Assembly: GCA_026391475.1 (NCBI GenBank)
Contig: JAPLED010000120.1
Span: 1-57,791 of the forward strand
DNA length: 57,791 nucleotides
Origin: Bacteroidia bacterium
GTDB taxonomy: Bacteria > Bacteroidota > Bacteroidia > Bacteroidales > VadinHA17
Reading direction: 5' to 3'
The notes below the pieces were generated by a model. The model ran no database searches. It was not told the DNA's origin and was given only the letters and a program-made list of their open reading frames with translations. This document shows, in pieces, positions 1-8,405 of the stretch (its first letter is position 1; the number at the start of each line of letters is the position of its first letter). The position numbers and the translations under genes were made by a program.

Positions 1-117
1 AGGCTTTTTGACAGGTATTGTATCCTGTGCAAATATGTTCTGCTGAATACAAAATATTTGCAGAATTAGTATAATCAGTATTTTTTGAAATGTCTTCAAA
101 ATAAAACAAACCGGCAT
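1..117 (-). CDS. N-terminus of a secreted protein, probably DUF5683 family (cut by window edge)
   Basis: The 39 visible codons run off the window. They begin with ATG at 117 and give a signal peptide: Lys/Thr/Gln-rich start, hydrophobic ILIILIL core, then FAQD, a typical Bacteroidota signal peptidase I site. It sits 44 bp downstream of parB on the same strand. In many Bacteroidota a DUF5683 protein follows parB, which is the basis for the family guess. The mature domain lies outside the window, so the family is inferred from position and the export signal alone. Confidence 0.55.
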   Translation of the reverse strand, partial: MPVCFILKTFQKILIILILQIFCIQQNIFAQDTIPVKKP

Positions 118-161
118 TAATCGCCAGATACCTGTATAACGTGCGATAAAGATAATTATTT

Positions 162-1049
162 TCAGGAGTTCAGGCGGTCAAATACCCCTAAAATGCTCTC
201 CATCTCTTCCGTGCTTTCAAATGGGATAACGATCTTACCCTTCCCCTTTTCGTTTATTCTGAAGCTTACTTTAGCTGAAAATAACTTATTGAGATGGTTT
301 GAAAGCTGAGTGAAATCATCATTGAGCTTCCTCCTCTTTTCAATCTTTCCGGGGTCTTTGATTTTTTCCGATTGAAGTTGCCTTACCAGCTCTTCTACCT
401 GTCGTACAGACAGTTCCCCATCAATTATCTGATAATAAACATTGATTTGCCTTTTGGGATCTTCTATATTGACGAGTGTCCGGGCATGGCCCATCATCAG
501 TTGTTTGTTCTTAAGTCCGAGTTGTATCTCGGCCGGCAGTTTGAGAAGGCGGAGATAGTTTGCTACAGTTGACCGTTGTTTGCCAACCCTGTCGCTCAAC
601 TGCTCCTGGGTAAGCTTGCACTCCTCTATGAGTCGCTGAAAACTTATTGCGACCTCCACTGCATCGAGGTCTTCGCGCTGAATATTCTCTACCAGTGCAA
701 GTTCGAGCATAGCCTGATCATCAGCTGTTCTGATATAAGCAGGTACATGAGTAAGCCCTGCCAGACGTGCAGCCCTGAGTCTCCTTTCACCAGCAATAAG
801 CTGATATTTGCCATTACCGGTCTCACGTACTGTAAGTGGCTGAACAATACCAAGTTCCTTTATTGATGTTGCAAGTTCTTCAAGAGACTGTTCATCAAAA
901 CTCATCCTTGGCTGAAAAGGATTAGCTTCTATCGAATCGACTGATATATCAAGGTTGGCTTCAACTTTCTTTTCAAGAACCTCTTTCTCCACACCATCTA
1001 TCAATGCACCAAGACCTCTTCCCAACGCATTTTTCTTTGTCATATTCAT
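162..1049 (-). CDS. parB: Chromosome partitioning protein ParB
   Basis: ParB binds centromere-like parS sites and spreads as a CTP-dependent clamp, working with ParA to segregate the origin region. The 295-residue protein opens with the ALGRGLGALI box that contacts ParA, has the CTP-binding GERRLRAA motif near residues 87-94, an ENIQRED segment near 120, and a helix-turn-helix around 146-172, followed by a lysine-rich linker and C-terminal dimer region. Length is normal. It lies 28 bp downstream of parA and is surely cotranscribed. I found no parS consensus in the window, which is not unusual because sites can be distant. Confidence 0.95.
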   Translation of the reverse strand: MNMTKKNALGRGLGALIDGVEKEVLEKKVEANLDISVDSIEANPFQPRMSFDEQSLEELATSIKELGIVQPLTVRETGNGKYQLIAGERRLRAARLAGLTHVPAYIRTADDQAMLELALVENIQREDLDAVEVAISFQRLIEECKLTQEQLSDRVGKQRSTVANYLRLLKLPAEIQLGLKNKQLMMGHARTLVNIEDPKRQINVYYQIIDGELSVRQVEELVRQLQSEKIKDPGKIEKRRKLNDDFTQLSNHLNKLFSAKVSFRINEKGKGKIVIPFESTEEMESILGVFDRLNS

Positions 1050-1077
1050 TACTATTTCAGGTAATTAATAAGTTCTG

Positions 1078-1860
1078 TTAACTATTTTTTCCTCTGGTTT
1101 CCTGTTTCTCAATCAGCTCTTTGGCAAGATTAAGATAATTGACCGTACCTCTTGAATCGGCATCATAAAGAATAGCAGGCTGACCAAAGCTTGGTGCTTC
1201 AGAAAGCTTGACATTCCTCTGAATGATTGTTTTAAAAACCATCTGCTGGAAATGCTTATTTACCTCATCAGCAACCTGGTTCGATAACCTGAGCCGGGAA
1301 TCATACATAGTAAGAAGGAATCCCTCGATCTCAAGATCCGGATTAAGATTATTCTGAATTATTTTTATCGTATTAAGCAGCTTGCCGAGTCCCTCCAAAG
1401 CAAAATACTCACACTGAACCGGTATTATTACTGAATGAGATGCTGTAAGTGCATTCACGGTAAGCAGTCCGAGCGACGGAGAACAGTCAATGAGAACGTA
1501 ATCATAGTCTCCTTCAATTTTCGTTAGTACCCCTTTAAGTATTTTTTCTCTCTCTGGTCTGTCAAGCATTTCAATTTCAGCACCTACCAGGTCGATATTT
1601 GAGGGTATAATTGAAAGGTTTTCAACTTCACAGGCCATTAAAGCTTCCCTTGGCTCTTTCCCGTCTATCAGACAATCATATATTGTACATCTTATCTGCC
1701 TTGAATCGATTCCTATCCCTGAAGTTGCATTTGCCTGTGGATCACCATCAACAATCAGCACCTTTTTCTCAAGAGCGGCAAGACTTGCCGCCAGATTTAT
1801 TGCTGTTGTAGTCTTCCCAACACCACCCTTCTGATTCGCTATTGCTATAATCCTTCCCAT
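1078..1860 (-). CDS. parA: Chromosome partitioning ATPase ParA (Soj)
   Basis: ParA-type ATPase that drives segregation of ParB-parS complexes along the nucleoid. The 260-residue protein has the deviant Walker A motif KGGVGKTTT at residues 11-19, the A' motif with DGDPQAN near 39-45, and the switch segment VLIDCSPSLG. The short N-terminus without a DNA-binding extension marks it as the chromosomal Soj type rather than a plasmid type Ia ParA. First gene of the parA-parB-(DUF5683-like) operon; a -7 promoter element and a palindrome lie just upstream. Confidence 0.96.
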   Translation of the reverse strand: MGRIIAIANQKGGVGKTTTAINLAASLAALEKKVLIVDGDPQANATSGIGIDSRQIRCTIYDCLIDGKEPREALMACEVENLSIIPSNIDLVGAEIEMLDRPEREKILKGVLTKIEGDYDYVLIDCSPSLGLLTVNALTASHSVIIPVQCEYFALEGLGKLLNTIKIIQNNLNPDLEIEGFLLTMYDSRLRLSNQVADEVNKHFQQMVFKTIIQRNVKLSEAPSFGQPAILYDADSRGTVNYLNLAKELIEKQETRGKNS

Positions 1861-2185
1861 CTCTTACCTTTAATTATTTGAGTTATATTTTGAGTTTCAA
1901 ATTTACTATTTATGCACTACTGCTACCGGTAGTGAAAGATGTAATTGTAAACATTTTCCCGTGGTTTTCAACATTTTGTTAACACCAGATAGATTACTCG
2001 AAAAGCATAACTTCCTGACTTTGTGAGCCTTTGTGACTTTGTACCTTAGTGGCAATTCTTCATGTCATCATGACTCTAAGGGGTACTGAGCTTCATAAAG
2101 GCATCATTAGTATGATATTAATCTGGTTTTTAGAAAATTATCCGATTTATTTCCATCTTTGTCTGCCATAAAACAAAACCGATAG
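1861..2185. other. Divergent intergenic region parA / lipid kinase
   Basis: This 325-bp spacer separates parA (minus) from the lipid kinase gene (plus). Besides the parA promoter and palindrome, it holds a degenerate run of CTTTGTG units at 2019-2047, of a kind also seen in complementary form (CACAGAG) near 45956-45994. No ORF, RNA gene or parS site is apparent. Confidence 0.5.
1898..1934 (-). promoter_or_regulatory. Probable parAB promoter with palindromic operator
   Basis: On the minus strand TAAATTTG (1905-1898) matches the Bacteroidota -7 consensus TAnnTTTG, about 38 bp before the parA start. No -33 TTTG is seen. In its place lies the perfect palindrome CTACCGGTAG (1923-1932), part of a wider inverted repeat CACTAC (1915-1920) / GTAGTG (1929-1934). 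Its centre, roughly 26 bp upstream of the -7 box, suggests an operator over the -33 region. The regulator is unknown. Confidence 0.4.
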
Positions 2186-3139
2186 ATGAATCAAAATTCC
2201 AACCAGAAAGAATGGCTGGTCATAGTTAACCCTAATGCAGGGAACAAAAAAGGGAAAAAGGACTGGGACACCATTTCGGATCTTCTTAAAAAAGAGAAAT
2301 TATCCTTTTCCGTGAAATTTACAGAAAGAAAAGGTCAGGCCATTGTCTTTACACAGGAGGCAATTACAGCAGGTTTCAGAAAGATAATAACAGTGGGTGG
2401 CGATGGGACTCTCAATGAAGTTGTTAACGGAGTTTTTTTAAACGATGACTGTCCCACTTTAGATATTTCGCTCGCATTGATACCCGTAGGTACCGGGAAT
2501 GATTGGGGGAGAATGTTTGGAATACCTCTTGATTATAAAAAAGCGATTAAGATAATCAGGGATAATAAACAGATGTTACATGATGTCGGACTGGTTAGTT
2601 TTTTCGATGGTCCCGAGAAAAAAGAGAGGCATTTTATAAATATAGCAGGATTGGGATTTGAATCGGTGGTAGTAAGAAGAACCAATATCCAGAAAGACAA
2701 GGGACGCAGTGGCAAATTAATATATTTCTACAACCTGCTAATGAGTCTTCTTTCTTACAAAAACACTAAAGCTGAGATAATTATTGACGGGGTAAAAAGC
2801 ATTGCAGATGTTTTTTCAATCAATGTAGGCAACGGCAGGTATTGCGGTGGCGGCATGAGACAGACACCAGATGCGTTGCCAAATGACGGGCTTCTTGATG
2901 TAACAATCATAAATGGCATGGGTAAGTTTGAGATAATCAGAAACCTTAAAATACTCTACGATGGCACAATCCTCAACCATCCCAAAATTGACGGATATAA
3001 ATGCAAAAACATTAAGGTAAGTTCAGATTCGGTAATTTATACAGAAGCGGATGGAGAATCGCTGGGCCATACTCCGGCAGAATTCAGTATAATACCTGCC
3101 AGTATCAATATAGTTTACGGAACAAAAATTATTCAGTAA
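2186..3139 (+). CDS. Diacylglycerol kinase family lipid kinase (YegS/DgkB type)
   Basis: ATP-dependent lipid kinase of the diacylglycerol kinase catalytic family. The 317-residue protein starts with the family signature VNPNAG near residues 14-19 and has the nucleotide-binding VGGDGTLNEVVNG around 72-84 and PVGTGNDW near 107-114. Such enzymes phosphorylate diacylglycerol or related lipids and recycle phosphatidic acid into the phospholipid pathway whose later steps (cdsA, pssA, psd) also lie in this window. The substrate cannot be read from sequence. The 3' end overlaps the convergent glutaminyl cyclase gene by 11 bp. Confidence 0.88.
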   Translation: MNQNSNQKEWLVIVNPNAGNKKGKKDWDTISDLLKKEKLSFSVKFTERKGQAIVFTQEAITAGFRKIITVGGDGTLNEVVNGVFLNDDCPTLDISLALIPVGTGNDWGRMFGIPLDYKKAIKIIRDNKQMLHDVGLVSFFDGPEKKERHFINIAGLGFESVVVRRTNIQKDKGRSGKLIYFYNLLMSLLSYKNTKAEIIIDGVKSIADVFSINVGNGRYCGGGMRQTPDALPNDGLLDVTIINGMGKFEIIRNLKILYDGTILNHPKIDGYKCKNIKVSSDSVIYTEADGESLGHTPAEFSIIPASINIVYGTKIIQ

Positions 3140-4250
3140 GCCTGATCTCATAAAGCTTTGGCCATTTCTTTCCTGTAACAAATATTCTCTTCCCCTGCGG
3201 ATCGTAAGCAATTCCATTAAGGACATCCGTATCGGGGTTTCGTTCCGATTCCGGCAAAAGACCTTTCAGATTAATATATGCAAGGACTTTGCCTGTTGCA
3301 GGATCAATCCGCGCTATATTATCATTCATCCATATATTGGCCCATATCTCCCCATTAATATATTCAAGTTCATTGAGAGAATCAATCTTCTTCTCGTTGT
3401 CATAAACTTCAATTCTGGAAACAACAGTAAACATCTCCGGTTCAAAGAAATATAGAATATTTGTTCCGTCGCTCATTATAATTTTATCATCAATAGTTGT
3501 TAATCCCCAGCCTTCTGTCGCATAAGAGATCTTATTTATAACGTTAAAAGTTGATTTTTCATACACAAATCCGACTTTATTTTGCCATGTTACCTGATAT
3601 ATACGGTCACGGTAGAGAGCTATACCCTCGCCAAATAATGATGCATCAAGATTATGTTGCCTGATTACCCTGCCCGTTCCCAGTTCCACTTCCCTCAGGC
3701 TTGAGCCGGTTATCTGTCCTGTGCCTTCGAATAACACACCTTTATCGTAAACAAGCCCCTGGGTAAATGCCTCCCTGTCATGAGGATATGCATTAATCAC
3801 TCTGTAACTGTTCCTTTTGGGAACTATATCCGAATAGATTATCATAAAACGGGTAATGGTATTCTGTGATCTGCCTCCCTTATAAGCAACCGCTTTTAAT
3901 GATTTCCTCCCTGTTGTAACGGTATAAGCCGCTGGAATAGAGCATTCCCAGGGTTCTGATTTAAGCGTTGTTACGGCTTTACTATTAAAAAATATCAACA
4001 CCGAGTCGGGTAATCTGTTTTTATCTTCCAGTGCCAGAACCACATTGATCGGGTCGTTGAGCTTAAATCCGGTATTCTCTTCAGGTGAAATCATTTTTAC
4101 AAGTTTAACAACAGTTTCTTCGCCGGTAACTATTGCAGGAGCAACTCCTGTTTCTGTTTTTTTACCAGGCCGTCCCGAACATGAAATAGTCCATGATATA
4201 AGGAGCATTACTATAACGAAAATTATGTATTTTGTATAATCAGTTCTCAT
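3129..4250 (-). CDS. Glutaminyl-peptide cyclotransferase, lipoprotein
   Basis: Plant-type glutaminyl cyclase, which converts N-terminal Gln of exported proteins to pyroglutamate. The C-terminal ~230 residues form a beta-propeller with the family's repeated signatures: FTQGLVYD, EGTGQ, TEGWGLT, SDGTN, NELEYINGEIWANIW and LNGIAYDP. I chose the ATG at 4250, giving MRTDYTKY, a hydrophobic segment and a lipobox ending ISC; an in-frame ATG at 4322 would add 24 residues ahead of the signal peptide and seems less likely. The ~90 residues between lipobox and propeller look like an Ig-like domain. Probably anchored in the envelope. It ends inside the convergent lipid kinase gene. Confidence 0.88.
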   Translation of the reverse strand: MRTDYTKYIIFVIVMLLISWTISCSGRPGKKTETGVAPAIVTGEETVVKLVKMISPEENTGFKLNDPINVVLALEDKNRLPDSVLIFFNSKAVTTLKSEPWECSIPAAYTVTTGRKSLKAVAYKGGRSQNTITRFMIIYSDIVPKRNSYRVINAYPHDREAFTQGLVYDKGVLFEGTGQITGSSLREVELGTGRVIRQHNLDASLFGEGIALYRDRIYQVTWQNKVGFVYEKSTFNVINKISYATEGWGLTTIDDKIIMSDGTNILYFFEPEMFTVVSRIEVYDNEKKIDSLNELEYINGEIWANIWMNDNIARIDPATGKVLAYINLKGLLPESERNPDTDVLNGIAYDPQGKRIFVTGKKWPKLYEIRLTE

Positions 4251-4448
4251 TTGTCCTGGTTTTCCTGCTGAATAAAGTTTAAAAATATTTTTTCGTACAT
4301 CTTTTCGGATACTCATGATCAACTATTGTTCCATCAAAATTGATTGCAATCTTTATATCGGTGAATTCAATCATCTGATCCGGGTTTATTAATACAAATT
4401 TAAGAAAAAAGAGAGAAGAATTTCTTAATTTTACTCCCCTTCTGAATT

Positions 4449-5186
4449 ATGATATCCAATTTCAAGATGAAACATATTCCAAACTTTATTACTTCGCTAA
4501 ACCTGGCAGCAGGTTTTTTTGCAATAATTTTTGCAGCCAGAGGAGACGTGGTAACTGCTTCATGGCTGATACTTGCAGCAATGATATTCGATTTCCTCGA
4601 TGGTTTTTCGGCCCGGTTACTTAAAGCATATTCCGCAATAGGGAGAGAACTAGACAGCCTTGCCGATGTTGTAAGTTTTGGTGTTGCTCCCGGGTTTATT
4701 ATCTATCAGTTGCTAAATGATTCTCTCTCAATATATGGACCAATGATCGCTGATTCTAATAGTGTAAAAGCCACACTTATCCTGTCAACTACTGTTTTAA
4801 TGCCTGTTTGTGCAGCTTTGCGGCTGGCAATATTCAATATCGATACAACTCAGGCAACAACGTTTAAAGGTTTACCCACTCCGGCGAATGCACTTGCAGT
4901 GATCTCTGTTGTTATTGCCGGGCATTACTCTCATTCTGCAATTTTCAGTTCATTTACCGGTTCACCAATATTATTGATTGCTTTTACAGTCATATTATCA
5001 TTGATGATGGTCAGCAGGATCCCGTTACTATCTCTGAAGGTTTCAAATCTTAAGGTTAAAGGAAATGAGGGAAGATTAATTCTTGCCGGATTGGTTGTGG
5101 TCTCTTTTGCAATTTTCGGGATCAATGCAGCTCCCCTGATCATACCGTTTTATATTATAGCATCCTTACTTTCACTGCTCTTATGA
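4449..5186 (+). CDS. pssA: CDP-diacylglycerol--serine O-phosphatidyltransferase
   Basis: Makes phosphatidylserine from CDP-diacylglycerol and serine, the step before Psd in phosphatidylethanolamine synthesis. The CDP-alcohol phosphatidyltransferase signature DGxxARxxxxxxxxGxxxDxxxD is complete (DGFSAR ... GRELDSLAD, about residues 51-72), and the remainder is a multi-pass membrane protein. The usual N-terminus of Bacteroidota PssA, KHIPNFITSLNL, begins at residue 8, so the ATG at 4467 is a plausible alternative start. All the other enzymes of the route (cdsA, psd) lie 6-8 kb away on the opposite strand. Confidence 0.93.
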   Translation: MISNFKMKHIPNFITSLNLAAGFFAIIFAARGDVVTASWLILAAMIFDFLDGFSARLLKAYSAIGRELDSLADVVSFGVAPGFIIYQLLNDSLSIYGPMIADSNSVKATLILSTTVLMPVCAALRLAIFNIDTTQATTFKGLPTPANALAVISVVIAGHYSHSAIFSSFTGSPILLIAFTVILSLMMVSRIPLLSLKVSNLKVKGNEGRLILAGLVVVSFAIFGINAAPLIIPFYIIASLLSLLL

Positions 5187-5290
5187 CCAATGACTATTCC
5201 TTTTCGGGGAATTTCTTTTCGTATATAGTTAAAGAATATTTTATAACAAACCAGCATAATATTATAAAGCCTGGCCATATTAAGTATTGA
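5183..5290 (+). CDS. Possible 35-residue protein coupled to pssA
   Basis: An ATG at 5183 overlaps the pssA stop codon (ATGA) and opens a 35-codon frame ending TGA at 5290. The product is rich in Tyr, Phe, Ile and Asn and has no recognisable domain. The 4-base overlap is the classic arrangement for translational coupling. In other Bacteroidota a small membrane protein (DUF4834) can follow pssA, but this sequence does not resemble it clearly. It could be a remnant or chance. Confidence 0.3.
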   Translation: MTNDYSFSGNFFSYIVKEYFITNQHNIIKPGHIKY

Positions 5291-5350
5291 AGAATTTCAC
5301 TTATGTACATGTCTGATTGTCTTAATGTCTAATTGTCTAAATGTCAGGCG

Positions 5351-5415
5351 ACAGGCAACTGGCATCAGGCGACAGGGGTCTTCCTGTAGCCTGTAGCCTG
5401 AAGCCAGTTGCCTGT
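5351..5415. repeat. Inverted repeat in a CCTGTAGCC-type repeat tract
   Basis: Between the convergent pssA and cydB genes the sequence becomes a tract of short related words (GTCTAA, GGCGACAGG, CCTGTAGCC). ACAGGCAACTGGC at 5351-5363 is repeated exactly as its reverse complement at 5403-5415, with 39 bases between. It may act as a bidirectional terminator or be one member of a dispersed intergenic repeat family. Confidence 0.6.
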
Positions 5416-5419
5416 TGCC

Positions 5420-6550
5420 TTAATATACATGTCCATCTGATTTCATTTCGTTTTCTGTTATTTTCGTATTATTAATTGCTTTCCATGCATACCATATATA
5501 TGCAAAAACAAATGGGATAATAAATGAAACGTACATCATAGTTTTCAGGGTAAAGAGGCTCGAAGATGCATTCCTTATGGTTAATGAGCTCTGCAAATCG
5601 TATGAAGAGGGATAAAATGAAGTCCCGTTAAAGCCGGCTACCAGAAACAATGAGAATACTGCAAGCACAGTACCTGCTCCGGAAAACCAGATTCCTTTCT
5701 CACTGTTCCTTAATACTGATATACCAATACCATATAAAACCCCAACCACTCCGGTCAGAAATATGATCAATACAAGCGGCATCTGAACAAAATTATGGAG
5801 ATATTTAAACTTTTCCACCGTTACAATACCGGTTGCAGGATCGGCAGCAAACCCTTTTGAAAAGAGTAGTGAAATAACAAAAAACAGGAAGAAGAGAAGA
5901 AAAGGGATAGAGTTCAATATCAATTTTTTACCTGATTCTTTTATAAGATCCTCATCATCAATAGTGTTGATAATATATAACAGCCCATTTATTCTGGCAA
6001 GAAACAATACAGTAAAACCAAGTGCAAGGTTTCGTATATTCAATAAAGCTTCAAGTCCGTACCATGCAGTTGCCCATTGTACCTGATTCATCCTGTTCAG
6101 ACTGAACTGTGAGCCGGTGAAAAAGGTGGCAACTGCTGCTCCGATAAGAAACGGGCCGAGTGAACCATTCAGGAAAAGAAACACATCGAATGTCTTCTGC
6201 CCGAAAATATTATCCGGTTTTGACCTGAATTCATAAGCAATTGCCTGAATGGTAAAACTGAACAATATTGCGATCCATACCCAGTAAGCACCTCCAAAAC
6301 TTGTCGCATAAAAAAGCGGAAATGAGGCAAAAAAGGCACCTCCAAAAGTGACAAGAGTGGTGAAGGTGAACTCCCACTTTCTCCCCATTGCATTAACTAT
6401 CATCGTTTTCTGAAGATCGCTTTTCGGAAGTGAATAGATCATTGATTGTCCTCCCTGTACAAACATCAGGAAAACGAGCAGGCTCCCCAGCAGTGAAACT
6501 ATTATCCACCAATAGTGTTGCAGGAACAGATGTAAAATCATTGTTGTCAT
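5420..6550 (-). CDS. cydB: Cytochrome bd quinol oxidase subunit II
   Basis: Integral membrane subunit of the high-affinity cytochrome bd terminal oxidase, which reduces O2 with quinol at low oxygen tension. The 376-residue protein has about eight to nine hydrophobic segments and the typical N-terminal pattern (WWIIVSLLGSLLVFLMFVQGGQ) of the Bacteroidota CydB group. It follows cydA with 12 bp between them, so the two are cotranscribed. It gives the organism a way to respire or scavenge oxygen despite an otherwise anaerobic-looking gene set. Confidence 0.92.
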   Translation of the reverse strand: MTTMILHLFLQHYWWIIVSLLGSLLVFLMFVQGGQSMIYSLPKSDLQKTMIVNAMGRKWEFTFTTLVTFGGAFFASFPLFYATSFGGAYWVWIAILFSFTIQAIAYEFRSKPDNIFGQKTFDVFLFLNGSLGPFLIGAAVATFFTGSQFSLNRMNQVQWATAWYGLEALLNIRNLALGFTVLFLARINGLLYIINTIDDEDLIKESGKKLILNSIPFLLFFLFFVISLLFSKGFAADPATGIVTVEKFKYLHNFVQMPLVLIIFLTGVVGVLYGIGISVLRNSEKGIWFSGAGTVLAVFSLFLVAGFNGTSFYPSSYDLQSSLTIRNASSSLFTLKTMMYVSFIIPFVFAYIWYAWKAINNTKITENEMKSDGHVY

Positions 6551-6562
6551 AGTGTTTTCTTT

Positions 6563-8119
6563 CTAATGTCTGGGTCCTGTTTTTACCTGTTTAACCATGA
6601 TTGATATCTCCGAAATAAGCAATGCCGTGAAAAGAACCGCAAAGAGAATGAAAGTTGTGATCACCGACCCTGAGTTGATTTGTGAGACAGCTGCTGACAC
6701 AGGCATCAGATCCTGAATAATCCAGGGCTGCCGGCCCATTTCGGTAAGTATCCAACCCAGCTCACTGGCGACGTAAGGCAGAGGTATTGACAGAAGTGCT
6801 ATCCATAAAAACCATCTGTTATCAGAAAGTGACCCTTTGAACAGGAAGTACAGAGCTGTAGCAAAGATCATAATAAAGAGAAAACCGAGTATTACCATCA
6901 GGTGAAAAGAATAAAATGATACCGGCACATTCGGGATCACATCTTCAGGTTTATCAATAGAAGAATAACCAAAATATCTGAAATATTTGTCATGGAATTC
7001 CTTGTCGCGGAAAATACCTTTAATACTCTTAAGTTGTTCCTTGTCATTAATCATCCTGGCTCGTTTGTAATCCATAAGAACATCCTTTGCAAACTGACCC
7101 TTCTGCATTTTTTCCGATACTGACATTATCCCCCTTTTCTCATTTCCAAGTACATGATCAGTAATTCCCTGAACATATGCATCTTTGTCGCCTCCCGTAA
7201 GTACCGAAAGTAAACCCGGAATCTCTATCTTAAATGCAAATTCCTTAACAACCCGTTCTCCGATCTTTTTATCAGTATCTTTCAGTACCCCGACTGCTAC
7301 CAACCCGGCATTGCTTTTACCTTCAAACAAGGCTTCCATTGATGCAAATTTAACAGGTTGCACTTTTGATATTGTTCTGGTAGATGCATCGCCTGTATAT
7401 GCAACCATCAATGAAGATAAAAGTCCGAATACCCCTGCTATAAGGATGCTTCGCCTTGCCATAAGTTCCTCTCTTTTCCTTATGAGGAACCATGAGCTTA
7501 TACCCAGCACAAACATTGATCCCAGCAGGAAACCTGATGATATAGTATGCAGAAATTTATCGACTGCAACAGGATTAAAGAGAACAGCCCAGAAACTAAC
7601 CATTTCATTTCGTGCTGTTTCAGGATTAAAAATCATCCCGACAGGATTTTGCATCCAGGCGTTGGCTACCAGGATCCAGAGGGCGGACAGACTGGCTCCG
7701 ATGGCAACCAGCCAGGTTGATGTAAGATGAAACTTTTTACTTACTTTATTCCAGCCGAAAAACATCACCGCAACAAAAGTCGATTCGAGGAAGAAAGCCA
7801 GAATACCTTCAACTGCAAGAGGGGCTCCGAAGATATCGCCTACAAACCATGAATAATTCGACCAGTTAGTACCGAACTCAAATTCAAGGATAATGCCGGT
7901 TGCAATACCAATTGCGAAGTTAATTCCGAAAAGAGTCATCCAGAACCGGGTAAGACGTTTCCATTCCTCATTACCAGTCCTGACATATATGGTCTCCATT
8001 ATGGCAAGTATGAAGGATAAACCAAGCGTAAGAGGTACAAAAAGCCAGTGATACATAGCAGTCAGGGCAAATTGCGCCCTTGACCAGTTCACAAGGACCA
8101 AATCTACATTTTCAATCAT
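6563..8119 (-). CDS. cydA: Cytochrome bd quinol oxidase subunit I
   Basis: Heme-carrying subunit of cytochrome bd. Visible landmarks: the first conserved His in MYHWLFVPL (residue 24), the second in KFLHTISSGF, and GWILTEMGRQPW near the C-terminus, which belongs to the heme/quinol face. The quinol-binding loop between helices 6 and 7 (region with SEKMQKGQF to KPEDVIPNVP) is present. At 518 residues it is the usual Bacteroidota length. The start overlaps the end of the DUF4492 gene by 8 bp, so the order is DUF4492-cydA-cydB in one transcript. Confidence 0.94.
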   Translation of the reverse strand: MIENVDLVLVNWSRAQFALTAMYHWLFVPLTLGLSFILAIMETIYVRTGNEEWKRLTRFWMTLFGINFAIGIATGIILEFEFGTNWSNYSWFVGDIFGAPLAVEGILAFFLESTFVAVMFFGWNKVSKKFHLTSTWLVAIGASLSALWILVANAWMQNPVGMIFNPETARNEMVSFWAVLFNPVAVDKFLHTISSGFLLGSMFVLGISSWFLIRKREELMARRSILIAGVFGLLSSLMVAYTGDASTRTISKVQPVKFASMEALFEGKSNAGLVAVGVLKDTDKKIGERVVKEFAFKIEIPGLLSVLTGGDKDAYVQGITDHVLGNEKRGIMSVSEKMQKGQFAKDVLMDYKRARMINDKEQLKSIKGIFRDKEFHDKYFRYFGYSSIDKPEDVIPNVPVSFYSFHLMVILGFLFIMIFATALYFLFKGSLSDNRWFLWIALLSIPLPYVASELGWILTEMGRQPWIIQDLMPVSAAVSQINSGSVITTFILFAVLFTALLISEISIMVKQVKTGPRH

Positions 8120-8351
8120 GGTTAGCTGGTGAATTAATTAATTGATCCAAAACATATTCACTTCTCTGTTTATCGTTATCATATTTGGTCTTAAGAAAAT
8201 CCGGGAAAAAGAAGATCTTCAATATAGCAAACATAATAAAAAGCTTAATGATGATTATTATCCACACCTTTCTTCCCCAGTTTGACATATTCCTGAAGCC
8301 ATCATAATAAAAACGTAAAAGTTGGCTTAAAACAGAGAATATCAGGATCAT
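8112..8351 (-). CDS. DUF4492 protein preceding cydAB
   Basis: Small membrane protein of the DUF4492 family: FYYDGFRNMSNWGRKVW, a single hydrophobic helix (IIIIIKLFIMFAILKIFFF) and a charged tail with KYDNDKQRSEYV. In Bacteroidota this family precedes cydA almost invariably, which suggests a role in assembly or stability of cytochrome bd; the function has not been assigned from sequence. It overlaps cydA by 8 bp, consistent with coupling. Confidence 0.85.
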   Translation of the reverse strand: MILIFSVLSQLLRFYYDGFRNMSNWGRKVWIIIIIKLFIMFAILKIFFFPDFLKTKYDNDKQRSEYVLDQLINSPANHD

Positions 8352-8405
8352 TTATTCAATAGTTAATGTAAATTACCATACTCAGGCAAATTCCTGATAG
8401 CAAGA

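Noticed and set aside
1861-2185. parS site near parAB
   Set aside because: I looked for the TGTTNCACGTGAAACA consensus and found no match; the palindrome present is different.
7185-7730. 181-codon plus-strand frame inside cydA
   Set aside because: It is antisense to a well-conserved gene with clear motifs; the frame has no recognisable domain and no promoter.
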